From assembly GCF_003967075.1 (NCBI RefSeq), contig NZ_AP018664.1, positions 2,604,001 to 2,668,000 of the forward strand: a DNA stretch of 64,000 nt, written 5' to 3'. Every line of letters starts with the position of its first letter. Within the stretch, counting starts at the first letter, position 1. The stretch is from Sphingobium amiense. Lineage in GTDB: Bacteria > Pseudomonadota > Alphaproteobacteria > Sphingomonadales > Sphingomonadaceae. The position numbers and the translations under genes are program-made. This document shows positions 27,546 through 34,682 of the stretch, piece by piece. The notes under the pieces were generated by a model, which saw nothing but the letters and a program-made list of their open reading frames with translations, was not told the origin of the DNA and did no database searches.

Positions 27546-30092
27546 TCAGCGCGCCAGCGCCTGCGCCAGAGCTTCGCCGGAATAGGGTTTCTTCACCAGC
27601 GTCACGCCGGAAAATCGGGCGGGCAGTTCCAGCCCGTCGCCATATCCCGTGGCGAACAGGAAAGGGATGCCCCGTTCCGCCAGCAGGTCGGCGATCGGCA
27701 GGCTGCTCTCATCGCCGAGGTTGAAGTCGAGCACAGCCACGTCCACCGCGTGCGTGGCGATGGTTTCGCGCGCCCGTGCGACGCTCGCGGCGGTCAGCAC
27801 GTCCGCCCCCAGATCGCGCAGGGCATCCTCGCCGTCCATGGCGATAATCATATTGTCCTCGACCAGCAGCACCGTGCGCCCCTTCAGCAGGCCGGGCGGC
27901 ACCGGCGGGACGGCCTTTCGCCGCTCGCCATCCTTCAGGTCCGGCAGCACCGACACGACATGGCGCGAGGGGATGCAGAAATGCGCGACGATCCCCGCCA
28001 ACCGGAAATGGATCTCCGCCTGACCGCCCAGATCATAGGGGATGGAGCGCTCCACCACCGTCGATCCGAAGCCGCGCCGCGTCGGTGCAACCACCGCCGG
28101 GCCGCCGCTTTCGGTCCAGTCGATCAGCAGGCTTCCATCCTCGTCCACGCGCCACCCGATCGACACGGCTCCGCTGTCGGACAGCGCGCCATATTTGGCC
28201 GCATTGGTCAGCATCTCGTGGATCACCAGCGCCAGCACGGTGAAGCAGCCCGGCGTCAGCAGCACATTGGGACCGGACAGGCGCACCCGGTCGCGCTTTT
28301 CGCCCAGATAGGCGCCCGCCTCCACCTCGATCAGGTCGACGAGCCGCGCGGGACTCCACCGGTCCGCCGTAATCTGGTCATGCGCGCGGGCGAGCGCGTG
28401 AATGCGGCTTTCGAGCGTGCCGATAAACTCCTCGACCGAAGCCGCGCTGCCCTTCGTCTGCGACACCAGCCCCCGGATCAGCGACAGGATATTGCGCACC
28501 CGGTGGTTGAGTTCGGCGATCAGAAGTTCCTGCTTCTCCTGCGCCCGCTGCCGTTCGGCATCGGCGGAATCGGACAGGCGCAGCACCACTTCCAGCAGCG
28601 CGGTGCGCAGCGCTTCGGCGACGCGCATTTCGGCGGGCATGAAGGGGGTCGCCGTGCCCTGCACGATCTGGGACCATGCCTCGAAACTCTTGCGCGGCGT
28701 CAGGCGCGGGCCGTTGGGACCGTATTCGACGGCCTTTTCCTGATCGCCCGCCCAGCGCACCGACCGCAGTTGTTCGGCCCGGAACAGCACCACATAATCG
28801 CGCGGCCGACGCGACAGCGGGATGGCGAGCAGGCCCGCCGCCCGGTCGGCATAGGCCGCCGCTTCTGGCAGGACTTCGGACAATCGGTCGGTCGTATAGA
28901 CCTGACTCGCCGCTACCCGGTTGAGCATGGCGACAATGGCGGCGAAGGCCGGTTCGTCGGGCGTCAGGCCCGAAAGGGTCATCTGCCCGTCGATATAGAC
29001 GCCCACGCCGTCGGCCGGGATCGTGTCGAAGATGATGTCGCCCATCCAGCGCGCGTTGGTCAGCAGGTCATGGTCCTGCGCCACCGCCGCCAGCAGACGG
29101 TCGGCGACCTGCCGCGCGCGCCCTTCATAGGCCGCCGTTTCCGCCCGCTCGCGGCTTTCGAGCATCATCGAGAAGATCTGGCCGAACAGCTCCGCCGCGC
29201 TCCTCTGCGCGAAGGTCGGCAGGCGCGGGCCATAATGGTGGCAGGCAAAGAGACCCCACAGCCGCCCCTCCACGATGATGGAGATGGACAGCGACGCCCC
29301 CACCCCCATGTTGCGCAGATATTCGACGTGGATCGGCGACACCGCGCGCGTCAGGCACAGCGACATGTCGAGCGCCGCGCCCACCGGATCGAGCTGCGGC
29401 ACCACGGGCACCGGCTGCGCATCGACATCGGCGATGATGCGGAAGATGTTGCGGAGATAGAGCGCGCGCGCCTGCACCGGAATGTCGGACGCGGGATAAT
29501 GGAGACCGAAGAAGCTCTCGACGCCGGGCCGCAGCGCCTCGGCGACCACCTCGCCATCGCCATTGCCCGCAAATCGGTAGACCATCACCCGGTCGAAGCC
29601 GGTGAGCGCCCGCACCTGCCGCGCGCCGTCGCGCAGGAAAGCGGCCATGCCTTCCACCTGCCCCAGCCGCGACACCATGGAACGGACCGTGCTGCTCGCC
29701 TCCATCTCGTCATGGCTGGCCGGTTCCGCCTCGATCACGACCAGCGGTCCCGAAAAATGCACCGCCACGTCGAACAGCGCGCCGCCCTCGACCAGCGCCA
29801 GCGAGAAGATGCGCTCGACCGAATCGGGGCCGCGCAGCAGGGTGATGCGGTTGCGCAGGGTGTGGATCGCCTCCCCGCTCAGCAGCGCCGCTATGGGCTT
29901 GCCCAGCATCCGGTCGGGCGGCAGGCCGATGAAGTCCGCGCTGTTCGCGGACACGCGCGCCACCAGCCAGTCGGCGGTCAGCGCCATCAGGAACCCGAAG
30001 GGCTGCACCATGCCGAGCACATGGATCGGTTCGCGGTCGCAGTTGGTAAGGTCGACCGGTTCGTGGAGGGGCGCGCCGTTCCGGTCAGGCAC
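27546..30092 (-). CDS. bphP: Bacteriophytochrome with HWE histidine kinase and C-terminal receiver
   Basis: 848 aa. Domains in order: PAS (about 8-110) with chromophore Cys at about residue 18 (LTNCDREPIHVLG), GAF with the PASDIP motif, PHY, an HWE-type kinase (phospho-His in IAELNHRVRNILSLIRGLVSQ; N box IHEMLTNAAKYGALS), and a receiver (VLLVEDNMIIAMDGEDAL; VAVLDFNLGDESS). It should be a red/far-red photosensor using biliverdin. The GTG at 30090-30092 overlaps the end of the heme oxygenase gene by 8 bp; an upstream TTG (30128) is less likely. No output regulator is adjacent. Confidence 0.92.
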   Translation of the reverse strand: MPDRNGAPLHEPVDLTNCDREPIHVLGMVQPFGFLMALTADWLVARVSANSADFIGLPPDRMLGKPIAALLSGEAIHTLRNRITLLRGPDSVERIFSLALVEGGALFDVAVHFSGPLVVIEAEPASHDEMEASSTVRSMVSRLGQVEGMAAFLRDGARQVRALTGFDRVMVYRFAGNGDGEVVAEALRPGVESFFGLHYPASDIPVQARALYLRNIFRIIADVDAQPVPVVPQLDPVGAALDMSLCLTRAVSPIHVEYLRNMGVGASLSISIIVEGRLWGLFACHHYGPRLPTFAQRSAAELFGQIFSMMLESRERAETAAYEGRARQVADRLLAAVAQDHDLLTNARWMGDIIFDTIPADGVGVYIDGQMTLSGLTPDEPAFAAIVAMLNRVAASQVYTTDRLSEVLPEAAAYADRAAGLLAIPLSRRPRDYVVLFRAEQLRSVRWAGDQEKAVEYGPNGPRLTPRKSFEAWSQIVQGTATPFMPAEMRVAEALRTALLEVVLRLSDSADAERQRAQEKQELLIAELNHRVRNILSLIRGLVSQTKGSAASVEEFIGTLESRIHALARAHDQITADRWSPARLVDLIEVEAGAYLGEKRDRVRLSGPNVLLTPGCFTVLALVIHEMLTNAAKYGALSDSGAVSIGWRVDEDGSLLIDWTESGGPAVVAPTRRGFGSTVVERSIPYDLGGQAEIHFRLAGIVAHFCIPSRHVVSVLPDLKDGERRKAVPPVPPGLLKGRTVLLVEDNMIIAMDGEDALRDLGADVLTAASVARARETIATHAVDVAVLDFNLGDESSLPIADLLAERGIPFLFATGYGDGLELPARFSGVTLVKKPYSGEALAQALAR

Positions 30093-30624
30093 GCGCGGCG
30101 GCCTGTTCGGCTTCGCCAGCCTGCGCAAACAGGGCGAAGGCGGCCCGAGCGCCCTGCACGGCGTCCTCCAGCCAGCCTTCGCCGCCCTCCGCCGCCGCGC
30201 TGTCGAGCGCGCGCTGGAAGGCTATCCATTCGCCCTTGCCATGCGCGGCGGTCAGATAGGCGCGGGGCAGCCCCTCCCCCACCTGTCGCGCGAGCATCGC
30301 GCCGCCGAGCCGCGATCCCTCCAGCGCGTAGCGCACGCCCCAGCGCGCGCCGTCGCGGCGCACATCGGGCTGCGCCAGCGGATCGGGCATGGCGACGCCC
30401 AGCGCGGCGAGATCGTCGGCCAGCAGCGGCTGGCGCGGCCGGTCGGGCGCGACGGCGGCTTCCAGCGCGCCCAGCACGCGCGCATGGGCTGTCAGGAAAG
30501 CCGCGTAAGACCGAGGCGTACCGAGGGAAAACCCGGTATAGATGCTATCGACACGGCGATGGTCGTCCATCGTGGCATCGCGCAGGGCCATGCGGACATG
30601 ACCGGCATTGGAAACAGCTTTCAC
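30085..30624 (-). CDS. bphO: Biliverdin-producing heme oxygenase
   Basis: 179 aa. A bacterial heme-oxygenase fold, with the proximal His in MDDHRRVDSIYTGF (about residue 22) and the distal-helix glycine region RWGVRYALEGSRLGGAML. It makes the biliverdin chromophore for the phytochrome encoded by the overlapping next gene. The GTG start at 30622-30624 has AGGGAC upstream; an internal ATG (30591) is an alternative. Confidence 0.88.
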   Translation of the reverse strand: MKAVSNAGHVRMALRDATMDDHRRVDSIYTGFSLGTPRSYAAFLTAHARVLGALEAAVAPDRPRQPLLADDLAALGVAMPDPLAQPDVRRDGARWGVRYALEGSRLGGAMLARQVGEGLPRAYLTAAHGKGEWIAFQRALDSAAAEGGEGWLEDAVQGARAAFALFAQAGEAEQAAARA

Positions 30625-30831
30625 ACAGCGTCCCTATAGACAGAACGGGCAGCATGCTTTGATCTGGATCAGCTTTTGCGCCGACCGCGCCTTTGCATCG
30701 CTGCGGCGACATAAATGTCGGGGCCGGTTTCTTTCAAATCGCTGACGATCAGGTTCAGCATCTCGACATGGCGCGCCTTCTAGAAGCGCTTTATCGGTGG
30801 GCATCATGCCCCCGCCCGAGGACGAACGACG

Positions 30832-31740
30832 ATGTTGAGGAAGATGATCTTGGCGGGCATGATGACCGCCACCGTGATGGGCGGGATCGCGCCCGCCTAT
30901 GCACAGGCCGAGCAGCAGCGCGGCGAGCGGCCCCAGTGGGGCAATCGCGGCGCGCGCGGCGACAATGGCCCGCGCGGCGACAGCGTGGGACGCGGCTGGC
31001 AGCAGCGCGGCCCGGAGCGCGCGGACCGTGCGGTCGGCCAATCCGGCCCCGGTGCGAACTGGCAGGGCCGCGAACGGCCCGAACGGCCCGTCGTGCAGCC
31101 CGGTTCGGGAGGCTGGCAGCGCGATACCCCTCGCCCCGCCGACAACGGGGTGCGCGACCGCCCGGTTGCGCCGCAACCCGGCTGGACCGACGCCCAGCGG
31201 CAACAGCGGCAGGACTGGCGCAACGATCGTCGCGATGACCGGCAGGACTGGCGGCGGGATCGCCGCGACGACCGCCGCGACTGGCGCAACGACAGGCGTG
31301 ACGACGACCGGCGCGGCTGGAACGGCGGCGCGAACTGGAACAATGAAGGCTGGAACGGCCGTGACCGTGCCGACAACCGCGACTGGGGCCGCCGCCTCGA
31401 CGACCGCGCGCGCTGGAACGACCAGCGGCGGTGGGACAATGGCTGGCGGCAGGACCGGCGCTATGACTGGCAGGGTTATCGCGCCCGCTACGGAGACCGT
31501 TACCGCATCGGCCGCTATTATGCGCCGCGCGGGTGGGGCTATGGCTATCAGCGCTTTTCGATCGGCATTTACCTGAACAGCCTGCTCTACGGGAACAGCT
31601 ACTGGCTGGACGATCCCTACAGCTACCGCCTGCCGCCCGCTTACGGCACGCTGCGCTGGGTCCGTTATTATGACGACGCGCTGCTGGTCGACATCCGCGA
31701 CGGCTATGTCGTCGATGTGATCCACAACTTCTTCTGGTAA
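30832..31740 (+). CDS. RcnB-family periplasmic protein with a long Arg/Asp/Trp-rich region
   Basis: 302 aa. Signal peptide (MLRKMILAGMMTATVMGGIAPAYAQ), then about 190 residues of low-complexity R/D/N/Q/W repeats (RQDWRRDRRDDRRDWRNDRR and similar), then a C-terminal RcnB domain (YRIGRYYAPRGWGYGYQRFSIGIYLNSLLYGNSYWL; LPPAYGTLRWVRYYDDALLVDIRDGYVVDVIHNFFW). RcnB proteins affect Ni/Co homeostasis in E. coli; the sphingomonad versions are uncharacterised. A terminator follows. Confidence 0.85.
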   Translation: MLRKMILAGMMTATVMGGIAPAYAQAEQQRGERPQWGNRGARGDNGPRGDSVGRGWQQRGPERADRAVGQSGPGANWQGRERPERPVVQPGSGGWQRDTPRPADNGVRDRPVAPQPGWTDAQRQQRQDWRNDRRDDRQDWRRDRRDDRRDWRNDRRDDDRRGWNGGANWNNEGWNGRDRADNRDWGRRLDDRARWNDQRRWDNGWRQDRRYDWQGYRARYGDRYRIGRYYAPRGWGYGYQRFSIGIYLNSLLYGNSYWLDDPYSYRLPPAYGTLRWVRYYDDALLVDIRDGYVVDVIHNFFW

Positions 31741-31775
31741 TCGCCCTTCCTGGACTGGCCTTCAGGAACCCCTGG

Positions 31776-31805
31776 CCCCGGCGCGGCGACGTGCCGGGGT
31801 CTTTT
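31776..31805 (+). terminator. Rho-independent terminator of the RcnB-like gene
   Basis: A 7-bp stem CCCCGGC/GCCGGGG with a 10-nt loop is followed by TCTTTTC, 35 bp past the stop codon. Confidence 0.85.
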
Positions 31806-31837
31806 CATGACCGCATCCCCTGTGGCAGGACGCGCGC

Positions 31838-32512
31838 ATGACCGATCCGACCGACGATGGCGGCACCGCCTCCCCCACGCGCGCGGCCTTTGGCGAAAGC
31901 GTGCGGCGCAAGCTCGACCGCAATCCCATGGTCAGCCGCATCGACGCCCCCGCTCTCGAAATCTACGGCCGCCAGAATTTCATGAGCGTCGAGGAATGCG
32001 CGGAGATGCGCGCGATGATTGACGCCAGCGCCAGACCGTCCACGCTCTTTTCCGGCAGCGCCAATGCCGATTATCGCACCAGCCACAGCGGCAACCTGTC
32101 GCCGTCGCATCCGCTGGTGGAGGCTGTCACCGGGCGAATCTGCGCGCTCACCGGCCTGCCCGCCGACCATGGCGAGACGCTACAGGGGCAGCGCTACACC
32201 GCAGGGCAGGAATATCGCGCCCATTGCGATTATTTCCCGCCCGAGGCCGATTACTGGCAGGCGATGCGTAAGAGCGGCGGCCAGCGCACCTGGACGGCGA
32301 TGATCTACCTTTCCCCCGTCGAAGCGGGCGGTGAGACGCATTTCCCCCTGTGCGAATTCATGGTGCCTCCGGTCGAGGGCATGATCCTGATCTGGAACAA
32401 TCTGGACCGCGACGGCGCGCCCAACCGCGCCAGCCTACACGCCGCGCGCCCAGTGGAGCGCGGCACCAAATATGTCGTCACCAAATGGTTTCGCGAAAGG
32501 CCGTGGGGATAA
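31838..32512 (+). CDS. 2-oxoglutarate/Fe(II) dioxygenase, prolyl-4-hydroxylase-like
   Basis: 224 aa. The double-stranded beta-helix core has the iron triad H129-x-D131 (RAHCDYF) and H201 (SLHAARPV), and Lys211 (GTKYVVTKWFRERP) for 2-oxoglutarate. ETLQGQRYTAGQEY, IYLSPVEAGGETHFP and GMILIWNNLDRDG are typical of procollagen-P4H-type bacterial enzymes. The substrate protein is unknown. The gene stands alone after a terminator. Confidence 0.9.
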   Translation: MTDPTDDGGTASPTRAAFGESVRRKLDRNPMVSRIDAPALEIYGRQNFMSVEECAEMRAMIDASARPSTLFSGSANADYRTSHSGNLSPSHPLVEAVTGRICALTGLPADHGETLQGQRYTAGQEYRAHCDYFPPEADYWQAMRKSGGQRTWTAMIYLSPVEAGGETHFPLCEFMVPPVEGMILIWNNLDRDGAPNRASLHAARPVERGTKYVVTKWFRERPWG

Positions 32513-32614
32513 GGGCGGGCTCTGCTCGAAGTTCCGGGAGTCCGGCGCAGCAGATTCCAGTGTGAATGGCGGCGATTCCACGGTTCTGCCCCGCACATAA
32601 TCATTCAAAAACAA

Positions 32615-32637
32615 ATTTTTGCCAATTCGGCAAAAAT
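32615..32637. promoter_or_regulatory. Perfect 9-bp inverted repeat upstream of the CocE-like gene
   Basis: ATTTTTGCC-AATTC-GGCAAAAAT: two perfectly complementary 9-nt arms around 5 nt, 113 bp before the CocE ATG in an AT-rich gap. The GC-poor arms suit a protein-binding operator better than a terminator. The regulator is not known. Confidence 0.5.
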
Positions 32638-32749
32638 AGGTCATTTATGAAAATTATGGGGAGAATATAGCGTCTGCGGTCGATCGGCTTTTTCATCGGC
32701 AGATCATTCTGAATCCATCGACGCGCGGCTAATGAGAGGAGGAGCTTTG

Positions 32750-34600
32750 ATGCGAACGACGATCTTTACGACAGGCGCGCTGCTGACGATGGCAGCATGG
32801 GGCAATGGCACCGCCGTCGCGCAGCCGTCCGCCCTTACCGAAGCACCCGCCAAATCGCCTGTATTCATCGAAACGCGCGGCCAGAAAGTAGCGATGCGCG
32901 ACGGCGTGGAACTGTCCGTCGACATCTACCGCCCCGATGTGCAAGAACCCCTGCCCGTCATTTTCGTCCTGACGCCCTACAGCAATGACGGCCGCCTGAG
33001 CGCGGGCGGCTGGGACGAAGCCCGCTGGTTCGCGGAGCGGGGCTATGCGGTCGCGATCGCCGACATGCGCGGGCGTTTCGATTCTGATGGCAAGTGGGAA
33101 CCGTTCGATCCGAAGCACAAGACCGACGGCTACGACCTTGTCGAATGGCTCGCCAGACAAAGCTGGAGCAACGGACGCGTCGGCATGAAGGGGACGTCGT
33201 TCGACGGATGGACCCAATGGTTTACGGCGAGCATGGCGCCGCCGTCGCTGAAGGCGATCGTTCCCAACATGGCGCCGCCCGATCCGATGTGGAATATCCC
33301 CTATCAGCAGGGGCTGATGATGCCCTGGTTTCTCGACTGGGCCGCATGGATGTCCGGCCGGACATTTCAGGTGCGCAGCAAGGCGGGCTATGGCGGCTTT
33401 TCCGAAACCCGCTTCAAGGACGCCTGGAAAGGCCCATATGTCGACATCAACAAGCGGCGGGGAATGCTCGATTCACCGTGGTTCGAAAAACTCATCGTCA
33501 ACAACATATCGACGTCGAAATATTTCGCCGACGTCAGTTATCAGGGTCCGGAGGGCTATTCAAAGATAACGGTTCCGTCTCTGAATTTCACCGGGTGGTT
33601 CGACGTGGACCAGCCCGGATCGCCGATGAATTACATGGGCATGAAACGGTATGGAGCGACAGCGGAAGCCAGATCGCCCCGGCTGATCATCGGCCCCTGG
33701 CCGCACGGCTGGCCGGTTCGGAAGGTCGGGAATGTCGATTACGGTCCGGAGGCGCTGGCAGTCGACTTCCGTGAAGAAACGCTGCGGTGGTTCGATCACT
33801 ATCTGAAAAAGATCGACAATGGCGTGGAAAAAGATCCGCCCGTGCGGGTCTTTGTAATGGGTCCGAATATATGGCGGAATGCGTCGGACTGGCCGCTGCC
33901 GGAAACGCGCTGGACCAAATATTATCTCGCCAGTGGGGGGAACGCCAATTCCCTTTCGGGCGACGGGGTTCTGACAACGCAGGCGCCCCGCGCCAACGGA
34001 TCGGACAGCTATATCTACGATCCGGGCAAGCCGACGCTGTCGCCCTGGACCGGAGGGGAGATCGAGGACGGAGCGGTCGACGCGCGAAAGCCCGAGTCAG
34101 GGCGCGAAGTGCTGGTCTACACCACCCCGCCGCTCACCGAAGACACCGAAGTGATCGGCCCCATCCAGATCAAGCTCTTCGCCGCGACATCGGCCCGCGA
34201 CACCGACTGGATCGTTCATCTGGTGGACGTTCACCCGGACGGCTATGCCGCGCTCCTGACCGAAGGCGTGATGCGCGCCCGATACCGCGATCCCGCCAGG
34301 GCCGGGGCGTTCAATCCGGCGGCGCTGAGCACTATCGAGCCGGGCAAGGTCTACGAATATACGATCGACTTCTGGAGAGCGACGGGCAATCTCTTCCGGA
34401 AAGGCCACCGTATCCGCATTGACGTCCAGAGCAGCTATTACCCCTATTATCTTCGCAACCTGAACACCGGGGCGGACAATAACGGGCTGGTCGACGACAA
34501 GGACGCGGTCGTCGCGCGGCAGAAGATCTACCACGGTTCGCGCTATCCTTCGCATATCGTGCTGCCCGTTATCCCTTCGGGCGATGCGGAACCCCGCTGA
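32750..34600 (+). CDS. CocE/NonD family (S15-type) hydrolase, secreted
   Basis: 616 aa. Signal peptide (MRTTIFTTGALLTMAAWGNGTAVAQ), then an X-Pro dipeptidyl-peptidase/alpha-amino-acid-ester-hydrolase-like catalytic domain: RDGVELSVDIYRP, FAERGYAVAIADMRGRFDSDG, nucleophile Ser150 in VGMKGTSFDGW, and IIGPWPHGW with the His. The C-terminal jelly-roll domain (VLVYTTPPLTEDTEVIGPIQIKL; ATGNLFRKGHRIRIDVQSS) is typical. ATG at 32750 follows GAGGAGGAG; an in-frame ATG at 32732 lies in front of that site. Likely cleaves ester or amide bonds of imported peptide-like compounds, with the TonB receptor opposite. Confidence 0.9.
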   Translation: MRTTIFTTGALLTMAAWGNGTAVAQPSALTEAPAKSPVFIETRGQKVAMRDGVELSVDIYRPDVQEPLPVIFVLTPYSNDGRLSAGGWDEARWFAERGYAVAIADMRGRFDSDGKWEPFDPKHKTDGYDLVEWLARQSWSNGRVGMKGTSFDGWTQWFTASMAPPSLKAIVPNMAPPDPMWNIPYQQGLMMPWFLDWAAWMSGRTFQVRSKAGYGGFSETRFKDAWKGPYVDINKRRGMLDSPWFEKLIVNNISTSKYFADVSYQGPEGYSKITVPSLNFTGWFDVDQPGSPMNYMGMKRYGATAEARSPRLIIGPWPHGWPVRKVGNVDYGPEALAVDFREETLRWFDHYLKKIDNGVEKDPPVRVFVMGPNIWRNASDWPLPETRWTKYYLASGGNANSLSGDGVLTTQAPRANGSDSYIYDPGKPTLSPWTGGEIEDGAVDARKPESGREVLVYTTPPLTEDTEVIGPIQIKLFAATSARDTDWIVHLVDVHPDGYAALLTEGVMRARYRDPARAGAFNPAALSTIEPGKVYEYTIDFWRATGNLFRKGHRIRIDVQSSYYPYYLRNLNTGADNNGLVDDKDAVVARQKIYHGSRYPSHIVLPVIPSGDAEPR

Positions 34601-34616
34601 GATCGGACAGGCGGGG

Positions 34617-34652
34617 CCGCCGCTGCCGAAAGTCCCCTTTCTGCAGCGGCGG
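34617..34652. terminator. Hairpin between convergent CocE-like gene and TonB receptor gene
   Basis: A 10-bp perfect stem (CCGCCGCTGC / GCAGCGGCGG) with a 16-nt loop lies between the two convergent stops. There is no T-tract, so its terminator role is tentative. Confidence 0.5.
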
Positions 34653-34682
34653 TCGGCTTGACCGTGCTCCGGACGGGACCGT

